From Myxococcales bacterium (GTDB lineage Bacteria; Myxococcota_A; Polyangia; Nannocystales; Nannocystaceae), in the NCBI GenBank assembly GCA_020633295.1, contig JACKDW010000001.1:186001-250000 (forward strand): a stretch of DNA of 64,000 nucleotides, in the 5' to 3' direction. The notes under the pieces were generated by a model. The model saw only the letters and a program-made list of their open reading frames with translations, was not told where the DNA came from and did not search any database. Shown here piece by piece: positions 24,706-32,659 of the stretch. The translations under genes were made by a program, and so were the position numbers. Position 1 is the first letter of the stretch. Each line of letters begins with the position of its first letter.

Positions 24706-24775
24706 CCTGTGCTCCATCACGGCGCGCAGCTCGTGTGTCCAATCAGCGTCTGGGCAGCTCTCGTGACCGGCGCGC

Positions 24776-25642
24776 TCAGCCCGGCGCGCGCGCGTAGTAG
24801 CAGGTGTGGCGAAACACGCCCTGCAGGAGCCCGAGGCTGTACGCGCGACCGCCCGCGACGTGACGCCGCAGCGCCGCGAGCTCCGGCACCGCGCGCAGCT
24901 TCACCTCGGGCAGCGCGCTGAGGTGTCGCTCGGCGACGTCGCAGTACTCGAGGATCCGCCGCGCGCTCGGGAGCGTCCGCTCGGTCACGTCCTCGACGCT
25001 CACGTCTTCGAAGCCGGCGCCGCGGATCAGCCGGATCGCCGCGGGCGGCGAGAGCAGCGGCGTCATCGCCCAGCTGCGGCAGGCGAGCTCGTGCATGCGG
25101 CGCTCGGCGCCCGAGAGCGATCCTGTCCGTATCGACATGTCGATCGCGTGCCAGCGCCCGCCGGGCACGAGCGCCCGCCGCACGCGCGCGAGGTAGTCGC
25201 GCTTGTCGAGCGCGTACATCACCGTCTCCTGGTTGACGACCAGGTCGAAGCGGCCCGGCGGCGACACGAGCGCGTTCATGTCCATGACGCGGAAGCGGCA
25301 GCGCGCCGCGACGCCGCGCTCGAGCGCGAGCTCGCGGGCGGCGTCGACGTGGTGCGGGACCACGGTGATCGCCTCGACCTGGCAGCCGCGCTCGCGCGCG
25401 AGCCACGTCGCGAAGCCGCCCACGCCGCAGCCCACGTCGAGCGCGCGCGCGCCCTCGTCGAGCCGCGCGCCGCGGATCAGGCGGCGGTTGCTCGTCAGCA
25501 GCGCCTCGGCGTTGCTGCGCACGCCCGGGTCCCAGATCCCGTAGTGCCAGCCGAAGGTGCCGTCGGCGTAGGCGTTGTAGTTGTCGGTGACGTGCCCGTA
25601 GTAGCGGATCACGTCGTCGACGGCGTCGGCGCGCGCGGTCAT
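24776..25642 (-). CDS. Class I SAM-dependent methyltransferase
   Basis: 288 residues. The ATG at 25642 overlaps the stop of the upstream oxygenase gene (TGATG) and follows GGAGGT. HYGIWDPG is the entry motif of small-molecule methyltransferases related to tocopherol and sarcosine/dimethylglycine methylases. SAM motif I is ALDVGCGVGGFATWLA; DLVVNQETVMYALDK and ALVPGGRWHAIDM follow. The C-terminal half is helical with a Tyr/His-rich end (HTCYYARAPG). The translational overlap and same-strand order with the oxygenase and the SyrB2-like enzyme show one operon. The acceptor (peptide side chain, terminus or a small molecule) cannot be told. Confidence 0.88.
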   Translation of the reverse strand: MTARADAVDDVIRYYGHVTDNYNAYADGTFGWHYGIWDPGVRSNAEALLTSNRRLIRGARLDEGARALDVGCGVGGFATWLARERGCQVEAITVVPHHVDAARELALERGVAARCRFRVMDMNALVSPPGRFDLVVNQETVMYALDKRDYLARVRRALVPGGRWHAIDMSIRTGSLSGAERRMHELACRSWAMTPLLSPPAAIRLIRGAGFEDVSVEDVTERTLPSARRILEYCDVAERHLSALPEVKLRAVPELAALRRHVAGGRAYSLGLLQGVFRHTCYYARAPG

Positions 25643-26367
25643 CACGGCGCACCTCCACCCGCGGCGCGCGGGAACTGGGCGCCGAACGGCCGCTCGTCGA
25701 CCGTGCGCCGCAGCCAGCGCTCGCGGTCGCGCAGGTGCATGTAGGCGCGGTGCAGCACCCGCGTCGTGTTCGGCGGCAGCGCGTCGCGGCCGTGCGCGTA
25801 GCGGCGGTCGTCGACGAGGATGAACTCACCGGTCCGAAGCGCCATGTCGGGTCCGCGCAGCCGGTTCGCGCGCGTGAGCTCGCGTACGACGCGATAGAAG
25901 CGCTCGATCGCCTCGCGGCGCCCCGGCACGCGCTCGTCGAAGCTGCACGGGCCGAACGGGAACAGCAGGATCGGGCGCCCGCGCTCCCATCGCGCGACGG
26001 TCGTGTGCGGCGCCCGCTGGCGCAGCAGCGTGACGTGTGCGTGCTCGAGGTGCGCGAGGTCCTCCTCGTCGAGGCGCGCCTCGACCGGCGCCATCGGGCT
26101 GATGTAGAAGCTGCCGCTCGCGCCGCCGTCGTCGACGCAGTACCACGCGATGCCGTCGGCGAAGTGGTTGCACTCGTTGTGCGCGTGCAGCTCCTTGGGC
26201 TTCCCGAGGTTGGGGTGGCGGATCCCGAGGCGAATGTCGATCGGGTCGAACAGCTCCGCGATCTCCGAGAGCAGCGCCTGAAAGCGCTCGCGGGTCACGG
26301 GCTGCGGGCTCTTGTAGTAGCCATCCTGGATGTAGCGCGCCAACATCTCCTGCGCGTCGATCGTCAT
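25642..26367 (-). CDS. Small Fe(II)/2-oxoglutarate oxygenase, HxE variant
   Basis: 241 residues from the ATG at 26367, five bases after GGAGGT. It is related to two genes on the other arm (29199 and 30005). All share HN(D/E)CN-x-(Y/F)AD-x2-AWYC, a second block with HGRD, and Arg residues 10-16 further on. Here the facial triad would be His63, Glu65 and His192, with Arg203 or Arg207 binding 2-oxoglutarate. Glu in place of Asp is known in clavaminate synthase and asparagine oxygenase, so activity is plausible. It is about 241 residues, short for the TauD/clavaminate synthase group. Operon with the methyltransferase and SyrB2-like genes; the 657-residue gene ends 41 bp upstream on the same strand. 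Substrate unknown. Confidence 0.78.
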   Translation of the reverse strand: MTIDAQEMLARYIQDGYYKSPQPVTRERFQALLSEIAELFDPIDIRLGIRHPNLGKPKELHAHNECNHFADGIAWYCVDDGGASGSFYISPMAPVEARLDEEDLAHLEHAHVTLLRQRAPHTTVARWERGRPILLFPFGPCSFDERVPGRREAIERFYRVVRELTRANRLRGPDMALRTGEFILVDDRRYAHGRDALPPNTTRVLHRAYMHLRDRERWLRRTVDERPFGAQFPRAAGGGAP

Positions 26368-26408
26368 GGTCACCTCCTCGAACGTCCGTCGCCGTTCGCC
26401 TCAAAACG

Positions 26409-28382
26409 TTACGCGCCGAGCTCGTAGATCGGCCACCCGCCGCGCTGAATGGACACGTAGCCCTTCGCCCGCAGGCGCCCCGCCGCGTCGACGGCGAGCT
26501 TCACGTAGGCGGGGAAGATCGTCAGCCAGCCGCCCCCGGGGACGCGGCGCTGCAGGAAGCAGCCGCCGAACGCCCGCGCCTCGTCCTCGTCGATGAGGCC
26601 CTCGTCGCGCAGCGCCGCGAGCGGCTCGCGCCACGCGATCGCCGAGCGACGCAGCGGGCCGCGATCGATCTGCAGCTCGAGCCCGCGCGTCGGCAGCGGA
26701 CCCGCGGCGCCGAGATCGAGCGCCGGCAACGCGAGGTTGAAGCGCCCGGCGAGCCGGCGCCAGATCGCCCGCAGCGCGCGTCCTGACGCGTCGTCGCCGA
26801 GCCAGCCCTCGACCGTCGAGCGATCCTCGCCGACGCCGGGCGCGACGATCAGCCGAAGCGGCGAGCGCGGGCGCGGGAACATCAGCCCGATGTTCGGCAC
26901 GTGCACGCCTCCGGCCCTGCGCCGCGCCGCCTCGCAGGCCGCGTGAAAGGGATCCTCGCCGAGCGACGCGCAGAGCCGCGCCGCCACGGTCGCCGCGAGC
27001 GGGAGCAGGCGATCCGCCGGGCGGCCCGATCGCTCGCGCGCCGCGAAGAACACTGCGGGCGTCGGCCGTCCCCCGCCGCCCGCGTCGAACTCGAGCCAGA
27101 GCTGATCGAGGCGCGAGATCGGCGCGGCGCCCCCCCGCTCCTCCCACAGCGACGGCAGCCGCTCGAGCGGCGCGGGCGCGTCGCGCAGCGCGAGCGGCCG
27201 CGCGAGGCCGCCGCCGCTCCACGTCCAGCAGGCCAGGAGATCGACGGGCCCTGGTCCACCCGACCCAAAGCGCAGCTCGAGCGCGATCGGATCAGGGCCA
27301 GGCCGCGAAGGAATCCGCTCCGCGAGCGCGCGCAGCTCGGCGCGCGCGGCCGCGGGCACGAGCCGCGGCGTCAGCTGATCGGCCGCGCGCTCGAGCGCGT
27401 CGACCAGCGACGTCCGCGCGGGCGCGACGACGTCTCGCGGGGGCGAGCGCCGCGGCGACCGATCGAGCGGGAGCGCGAGCGCGTCCTGGATCACGCGCGC
27501 GTCGACGGCGGCGTTCTCATCATGCCTAAAGGGACATGTAACTGTATCGTCGAGCGCGCGCACGAGCCCGGCGAGCGCCCCGGCGACGCGCAGCGGAGGC
27601 GCGCGCCTGCGGCCGCGCCCGCGAGCGCCGCGCGGGCCGCGTCCGCCGCCGACGGGGGCGGGTGACCGACCGCGCCTCTCCTGCGCCGCGAGGCGATCGC
27701 GGTGCGCCGCGCGGGCGCGCTCGAGGGAGTGCAGCATGGCGCCGACCGCCTTCGGCGAGCGCCCGCCGAACAGGAAGAACGCGTTGCACGCCCCGGGATC
27801 CGTCCTTCTCGACAGCTCACGCACCGTTCGAGCGAGGTGACGAGCGAGCGAGACCTCCACGCGCATCGTGACGGGGCCGTCCGCCGGCGCGTCGCTCCCC
27901 GCGTCGCGCGTGGGCGCCGTCTCGAGCGCGCGCGCGCCGATCGCCCCGAGCAGCTCGACGCTCGCCGACGCGGGCGCGCGGGGCAGGTGCAGCTCGACGC
28001 GCGCGAGGTCGCCGTCGAGCCGCGCGAGCGCGATCGTCGACGCGCCGCCGGGGGCGCGCGCGAGGATCAGCCCGTCGACGCCCGTCCCCTCGAGCTCGGC
28101 GAGCGCCGGCTCGCGTCGCGCGAGCGACCCGAGGCTCAGGCCGCCGGGCGGCGCGAGCGCCTCCGGAGGACCGAGCGTGACGCCCGTCGCGCTCACCGCG
28201 ACCGCGCCGAGGTCCGTCATCCCGACGACCCGCAGCTCCCGCGGATCCCAGCGCGGATCGTCGGGCAAGCGAAACGCCTCGCGCAGCGCCGGCAGCCCGA
28301 TCGCGGCGAGCAGCGCCGGGCAGCGGAACAGCGACGCCGCCCACAGCGTGGGCGTCAGCCGGTCGAGCACCTCAGTGAACAC
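26409..28382 (-). CDS. Unrecognised 657-residue protein of the biosynthetic locus
   Basis: I do not recognise this protein. It starts at a GTG (28382) at the edge of the divergent promoter region. There is no signal peptide or membrane helix. An N-terminal half (FTEVLDRLTPTLWAASLFRC, LRVVGMTDLGAVAVSATG) is separated by a low-complexity Arg/Gly/Pro stretch around residues 235-270 from a C-terminal half with alternating beta-strand-like blocks: LDQLWLEFDAGG, VHVPNIGLMFPRPRSPLRLIV, GLELQIDRGP and YVKLAVDAAGRLRAKGYVSI. There is no LanC zinc ligand pattern, kinase loop or nucleotide-binding motif. Its place as first gene of the leftward arm suggests a core enzyme or scaffold. The low-complexity middle could also mark a sequence error. 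Confidence 0.7.
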   Translation of the reverse strand: MFTEVLDRLTPTLWAASLFRCPALLAAIGLPALREAFRLPDDPRWDPRELRVVGMTDLGAVAVSATGVTLGPPEALAPPGGLSLGSLARREPALAELEGTGVDGLILARAPGGASTIALARLDGDLARVELHLPRAPASASVELLGAIGARALETAPTRDAGSDAPADGPVTMRVEVSLARHLARTVRELSRRTDPGACNAFFLFGGRSPKAVGAMLHSLERARAAHRDRLAAQERRGRSPAPVGGGRGPRGARGRGRRRAPPLRVAGALAGLVRALDDTVTCPFRHDENAAVDARVIQDALALPLDRSPRRSPPRDVVAPARTSLVDALERAADQLTPRLVPAAARAELRALAERIPSRPGPDPIALELRFGSGGPGPVDLLACWTWSGGGLARPLALRDAPAPLERLPSLWEERGGAAPISRLDQLWLEFDAGGGGRPTPAVFFAARERSGRPADRLLPLAATVAARLCASLGEDPFHAACEAARRRAGGVHVPNIGLMFPRPRSPLRLIVAPGVGEDRSTVEGWLGDDASGRALRAIWRRLAGRFNLALPALDLGAAGPLPTRGLELQIDRGPLRRSAIAWREPLAALRDEGLIDEDEARAFGGCFLQRRVPGGGWLTIFPAYVKLAVDAAGRLRAKGYVSIQRGGWPIYELGA

Positions 28383-28414
28383 GTGTCCGCTATGCGCCCG
28401 CGCGCCGACCGGTG

Positions 28415-28613
28415 TTACAGGGGACTGCAGCGCGCGCGGCGGGGGCGTACGTCACGACGCGCGCCGAGGTTACAGGCCGCGCGCCGCGCCGCGCCGACGC
28501 GCGCGCTGACGATATTAATTCATATACATGTCTGTATAGACATATTGAAAAGAGGTCGCTTCGTCGCGGCGCGCCCGGTTGTTACCGCGAAAAAATTAAG
28601 AAACATCCTGTAA
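28415..28613. promoter_or_regulatory. Divergent AT-rich promoter region of the biosynthetic locus
   Basis: The 312-bp gap between the 657-residue gene and the precursor-like gene holds the most AT-rich patch I noticed in the window (28510-28560). Inside it ATGTC-N6-GACAT (28528-28543) forms an inverted repeat. The heptamer TTACAGG occurs at 28415-28421 and 28470-28476, and its reverse complement CCTGTAA at 28607-28613. These are candidate regulator sites and promoters for both arms. No promoter hexamers can be assigned with confidence. Confidence 0.5.
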
Positions 28614-28694
28614 GGTCCGCCGAATAACAAGCACCCATCATCGAGGCGCCGCGGTCGTCGCGGCGCGCTGTTCGATCGAACCAGGAGAACGACA

Positions 28695-29054
28695 TTGGCA
28701 CTCACGACCCAGGAAGTTAAAGCCATCTCGGATCAGATGCTCACCGCCGCGCTCAACGGCGACAAGGCCCTGCTCGACGCGCTCATGGAGCGCGTCGGTC
28801 ACAACACCGACGCGCTCGGCGTCGTCGCGAGCTCGGTGCACGACAACCTCGCGGACAACGGCGTCTCGACGCAGAGCCCCGTTGGGCTCATGGTCGGCGC
28901 GCTGTGCTCGAACCCCGACATCCGCCTGCGGTTCCTGACCGACCGCACCGCGGTGCTGACCGAGTTCGGGCTCATCGGTGACCAGCTGCAGGCCTTCGAC
29001 CTGGACAACCAGGACATGGAGGCGATCCAGGGGGCCGGCTACACCAACCCGTAG
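28695..29054 (+). CDS. Precursor-like peptide (putative RiPP precursor)
   Basis: 119 residues from a TTG start at 28695 with a good GGAG site (ccaggagaacgaca). The first 110 residues are predicted helical and leader-like; LCSNPDIRLRFLTDRTAVLTEFG resembles the DP-x-x-R-x-x-LL-x-D segments of large leader peptides of the NHLP/Nif11 and LigA-like kinds. The protein ends in EAIQGAGYTNP. A Gly-Ala-Gly before four residues (Tyr-Thr-Asn-Pro) would suit cleavage to a very short core, but this is a guess. It has no phosphopantetheine DSL motif, so it is not a carrier protein. It is the first gene of the rightward arm, followed by two oxygenases and the DUF4135 dehydratase. Confidence 0.6.
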   Translation: MALTTQEVKAISDQMLTAALNGDKALLDALMERVGHNTDALGVVASSVHDNLADNGVSTQSPVGLMVGALCSNPDIRLRFLTDRTAVLTEFGLIGDQLQAFDLDNQDMEAIQGAGYTNP

Positions 29055-29198
29055 CCAGGGCGCCCGGCGAGCTCGCCGGGCCCCGCTCTCGCGCGCCGCG
29101 GGAGCTCGACGCGCGCCCCCGAGGCCGCGGCGAGCCTCGCGGCGAGCGACGAGCCTCGCGCCCGCGCGCGCGACCAGCACCACCGCGAGGAGTCCAGG

Positions 29199-29996
29199 AT
29201 GCAGACCGCAACGAGCTTCGCCACCGAGCCCTCCACGGACATCTCTATAGATGCCCGAACGGACATCTCTACTGAATTCGACGCGGCCGCCATCCTCGAC
29301 GCCCTGGCGAGCCACGGCTACTACCGCAGCCCGACGCCCGCCCCGTTCGCGGCCTTCGAGCGGCTCATGGCGTCGATCGCCAGCGTGAAGCGCCCGATGG
29401 AGCTGCGCACCGGCGGGCGCAACCCCGTGCTCGAGAGCGAGCGCGGCATGACGCCGCACAACGACTGCAACCACTACGCCGACTGCGTGGCCTGGTACTG
29501 CCGCCGCGCCGACGGAGCCGGCGACCGCACCTTCATCACCGAGATCGCCGAGGTCATCTCCGCGCTCTCCGGGGACGAGCTCGACGCGCTCGCGCAGATC
29601 GGCATCCGCCTCCCGCTGCACGAGGTCGCGCGCACCCGCGTCGTGCGCCGCGAGGACGACCGCGTGCGCGTGTTCTGGTCGTTCTCGGCCGTGCAGGTCC
29701 CGCGCTCGCCCGAGCGCGCCCGGCTGATCGAGCTGGTGCAGGCCTTCCGCAGCCGCGTCAACGAGGTCGGCGCGCGCGCGCGGATCCAGGGCGGCCCGAT
29801 CGCGCTCGACGACGGGCAGTTCTTGATCATCGACGACCACCGCTTCTTCCACGGGCGCGACCCGCTCCCGCCGGGCTCGCGGCGGCACCTGTTCCGCTGC
29901 TACCTGCGCCTCCACGATCCGCGCCTGCGCGCGGCGAAGCTGGCGTTTCAACCAGATCACGCGAACCAGGCCGATCGAGCCGATCGCGCCGAGTGA
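29199..29996 (+). CDS. Small Fe(II)/2-oxoglutarate oxygenase, HxD form (copy 1)
   Basis: 265 residues from the ATG at 29199, after GAGGAG. The facial triad is His87-Asn-Asp89 in PHNDCNHYADCVAWYC and His218 in FFHGRDPLPPGS, with Arg residues 229 and 233 for 2-oxoglutarate. The N-terminal 27 residues (with an imperfect TDIS repeat) are extra compared with the neighbour and could bind the precursor. The following gene starts 8 bp after the stop. It has clear similarity to 30005-30655 and to the minus-strand copy at 25642. I expect hydroxylation, desaturation or epimerisation of the peptide product. The family name beyond TauD/clavaminate-synthase-like is not certain. Confidence 0.8.
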   Translation: MQTATSFATEPSTDISIDARTDISTEFDAAAILDALASHGYYRSPTPAPFAAFERLMASIASVKRPMELRTGGRNPVLESERGMTPHNDCNHYADCVAWYCRRADGAGDRTFITEIAEVISALSGDELDALAQIGIRLPLHEVARTRVVRREDDRVRVFWSFSAVQVPRSPERARLIELVQAFRSRVNEVGARARIQGGPIALDDGQFLIIDDHRFFHGRDPLPPGSRRHLFRCYLRLHDPRLRAAKLAFQPDHANQADRADRAE

Positions 29997-30004
29997 GGTC
30001 GACC

Positions 30005-30655
30005 ATGCGCTCGCTCCCCGCCCCCAGCACCATCCTCGCGTCGCTGCGCGCGCGCGGCTTCTACCGCAGCGACGTCCAGCTCTCGCGCGAGGAGTTCTTG
30101 GCCTGCATGCGCGCGCTGGGCGACGTCAAGAAGCCCACCGAGATCCGGCCGCGCGGCCCCAACCCCGTGCTCGAGTCCGGACGACCGCTGCTCGCCCACA
30201 ACGACTGTAACTACTACGCCGACTTCATCGCGTGGTACTGCCGCGACGACGGCGGCGCCGGCGATCGCACCTTCATCGTCGACGCCGCGCCGCTGCTCGC
30301 GTCGCTGAGCCCCGAGGAGCTCGCCCGGCTCGCGCGCGTGCGCGTGGTGCTGCCGAATCACGAGGGCGGCGGGACCACGGTCGTGCGCTGGCAGGGCGGC
30401 GCGCCGCGGCTGTTCTACGTGCCGTGGGCGCTGTTTCACGACGGCGACCCGGTCGTGCTCGACACGCTCCGCCGCTTCCACGCGCGCGTCAAGGAGCACA
30501 CGCAGCGCGAGCGCGTCCAGGGCGGCCCGATCGCGCTGCGCTCCGGCGAGTTCCTGATCGTCGACGACGGCCGCTTCATGCACGGCCGCGACGCGGTGCC
30601 CGACAGCGCGCCGCGCCACCTGCTGCGCGTCTACGTCAAGGCCGCGTCCGCATGA
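30005..30655 (+). CDS. Small Fe(II)/2-oxoglutarate oxygenase, HxD form (copy 2)
   Basis: 216 residues, the shortest of the three paralogues. The ATG at 30005 is chosen over the GTG at 29993 because GAGG lies 7 nt before it. The triad is His65-Asn-Asp67 (AHNDCNYYADFIAWYC) and His193 (FMHGRDAVPD), with Arg204/Arg208. It shares VQGGPIALRSGEFLIVDD with copy 1 (IQGGPIALDDGQFLIIDD), so the two arose by duplication. Its stop overlaps the start of the DUF4135 gene (ATGA), which ties the oxygenase and the dehydratase into one transcript. Confidence 0.82.
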   Translation: MRSLPAPSTILASLRARGFYRSDVQLSREEFLACMRALGDVKKPTEIRPRGPNPVLESGRPLLAHNDCNYYADFIAWYCRDDGGAGDRTFIVDAAPLLASLSPEELARLARVRVVLPNHEGGGTTVVRWQGGAPRLFYVPWALFHDGDPVVLDTLRRFHARVKEHTQRERVQGGPIALRSGEFLIVDDGRFMHGRDAVPDSAPRHLLRVYVKAASA

Positions 30656-32375
30656 GCGCGTCGCTGGCGAGCGCGCGCTCGCCCGAGTGGATCCACGACG
30701 TCGTCGCCGGCGCGCGCCTGCCCGAGGAGCCAGCGCCCGCCCGGCTCCCGGCCTGGGCGACGCGCCTGCGGTCGGCGGTGCGCGCCCGGCGCCCGCGCCC
30801 GTCGCCGCGCCCGCAGAACAACGCGCGTTCGAGCCGGTCTGGGCGCCGCTCGTCGCCGACGCGCGCGCGGCCGTGCAGGGCGACGCGCCGCCGGGCTCCA
30901 CGCGCGACGCGGTCGCGACGGCGATGACCCGATGGCTGCGCGAGGAGCTCGAGCGCCTGTGCCTGCGCGTGTTGATGCGCGCGTTCACTCGGCTCCGCAA
31001 CGGCGCCGCGGGCGGGCGCGCGCGAGCCCGCGACGATCGCCTCTACCGGCGCTTCGTCGCCGACCTCGCGCGCGGCGGGCTCATCGACGAGCTGACTCGA
31101 GCGCCAGCCTGGGCGCGCCTGCTCGGCGCTCGCCTCGAGCGCACGATCGCCGCGACGCGGCTGTTCCTCGCCCGCTGGGAGCGCGATCGCGACGCGCTCG
31201 CGCGGGCCTTCCCCGAGCTGCTCCGCGCGCGCGCGCTCGAGTTCGACGTGGGCCTCTCCGATCCCCACGCGGGCGGCCGCGCGGTGATCCGCGTGCTCGC
31301 GCCGAGCGGCGCCGCGCTCTACTACAAGCCGCGTCCGCTGTCCGGGGAGCGCCTGCTCGCGCCGCTGCTCGAGGGGCTGCACGCGGCGCTCGGCGAGGCG
31401 CCGCCCGTGACGCCGCGCTCCCTCGAGCGCGATGACTACGCCTGGGTCGCCCACGTGACCCATCGACCCCTCGACACCGGCGCGGCCTGGCGCGCGTATC
31501 ACCGGCGCGCGGGCGCGCTGCTGCTCGCGCTCTACGTCGCGGGCGTCACCGACGCGCACGCCGACAACCTCATCGCCCACGGCGAGCACCCGGTGCTGAT
31601 CGACGCCGAGTGCGCCTTGCACCCCGCGCTCTGCGGCGCGCTCGCGGGGGACGCCGACGACGACACGGTCGCGCGCGCGGGCCTGCTGCCCCGCTGGGCG
31701 CGCGACGAACGTGGCCGTTGGTACAGCCAGGCGGGGCTCTCCGACCCGCGGCCGTTCGAGCCGCGGCGCGGGCGATGGGAGCTCGCGGCGCGCAACACCG
31801 ACGCGATGCGCCTGCGGCGGGGCTACGCGCGGGGGAACTCCGGCGCGAACGCGCCCTGGCGCGAGGGACACGCGCCCTCCGAGCGTGACCGTCGCGACGC
31901 GGTGCTCACCGGCTTCCTCCACGCCTACCGCGCCTGGCAGGCGACGCCCTCGCTCGCGCGGGCGCTCGTCGCTCGCGCGAGCGATCACCGCGGACGCTTC
32001 GTCGCGCGCCCCACCGCCGCCTACGTCGCCGTCCAGGAGCTGCTCACGCGCCCGCGCGGGCCCGGCGACGACGCCCCGCTGACCGCGGCGCGCCGCGCCC
32101 TGCTCCGGCCCTTCGCCGCCGCGCCCCTTGGCGCGCGACGACTCGCCGAGCGGCTCGTCGCGTCCGAGCTGCGGCAGCTGCTCGCGGGCGACATCCCGCT
32201 GTTCCACGCCGACGCGCGCGGCGACGCGGCGTTCGGGGCCGACGGCGCCGTCATCCCCGGGCTGGTCGAGGGCGGCGCCGCAGCGCTCGAGCGTCGACTC
32301 GCGCGCCTCGGCGACGAGGATCTGCAGCGCCAGCTCGCGGTCCTGCACGACGCCTTCGCGCCCGCGCCACGCTGA
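30652..32375 (+). CDS. Stand-alone LanM-type dehydratase domain (DUF4135), no LanC domain; frameshift near 5' end
   Basis: The start overlapping the upstream stop (30652) gives SPEWIHDVVAGARLPEEP and LPAWATRLRSAV, typical of a LanM N-terminus. Around 30770-30800 the coding sense moves to the frame that runs to 32375 (FEPVWAPLVADARAAV onward), so one base seems lost. Residues needed for phosphorylation in LanM enzymes are present: Lys in YYKPRPL (31326), DAHADN (31551) and LIDAECAL (31596); elimination residues occur in VARPTAAY (32001). The protein ends after DUF4135, about 570 residues; full LanM proteins are near 1000 and carry a zinc cyclase domain that is absent here. The predicted activity is Ser/Thr dehydration of a peptide without thioether closure. 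Confidence 0.8.
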
Positions 32376-32377
32376 TC

Positions 32378-32590
32378 GACGCGCCGTGACGATGCGCCGT
32401 GACGATGCGCCGTGACGACGCCGCGTGACGACGCCGCGTGACCGCGTGACGATGCGCCGTGACGATGCGCCGTGACGATGCGCCGTGACGATGCGCCGCG
32501 ACGATCCGCCGTGACGATGCGCCGTGACGACGCCGCGTGACGACGCCGCGTGACGATGCGCCGTGACGATGCGCCGTGATGACGCCGCGC
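32378..32590. repeat. About sixteen 13-bp tandem repeats of two unit types between convergent genes
   Basis: Units A (gacgatgcgccgt) and B (gacgacgccgcgt) alternate in blocks, roughly A-A-B-B-partial-A6-B-B-A-A-B. The array starts 2 bp after the DUF4135 stop and ends 70 bp before the end of the ABC transporter gene. The unit length is not a multiple of three, so it is not a coding repeat. Block structure shows more than one round of expansion. Confidence 0.92.
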
Positions 32591-32659
32591 GCACGCCGAG
32601 CGTGCCGCCTTCGCGAGGTGATCGACCGCGCTCTCGAGCCGCGCCGACGCGGCGCGGGC

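Noticed and set aside
26409..28382. LanC-like cyclase in the 657-residue protein
   Set aside because: No Cys/Cys/His zinc ligand pattern; only isolated Cys residues are present.
28695..29054. Acyl or peptidyl carrier protein that would serve the SyrB2-like enzyme
   Set aside because: No Asp-Ser-Leu phosphopantetheine site and no NRPS or PKS genes in the window.
30687..30700. ATG near 30687 as native start of the DUF4135 gene
   Set aside because: The next about 40 residues are Arg/Ala/Pro noise; the coupled ATG at 30652 gives a LanM-like N-terminus in another frame, so a frameshift is more likely.
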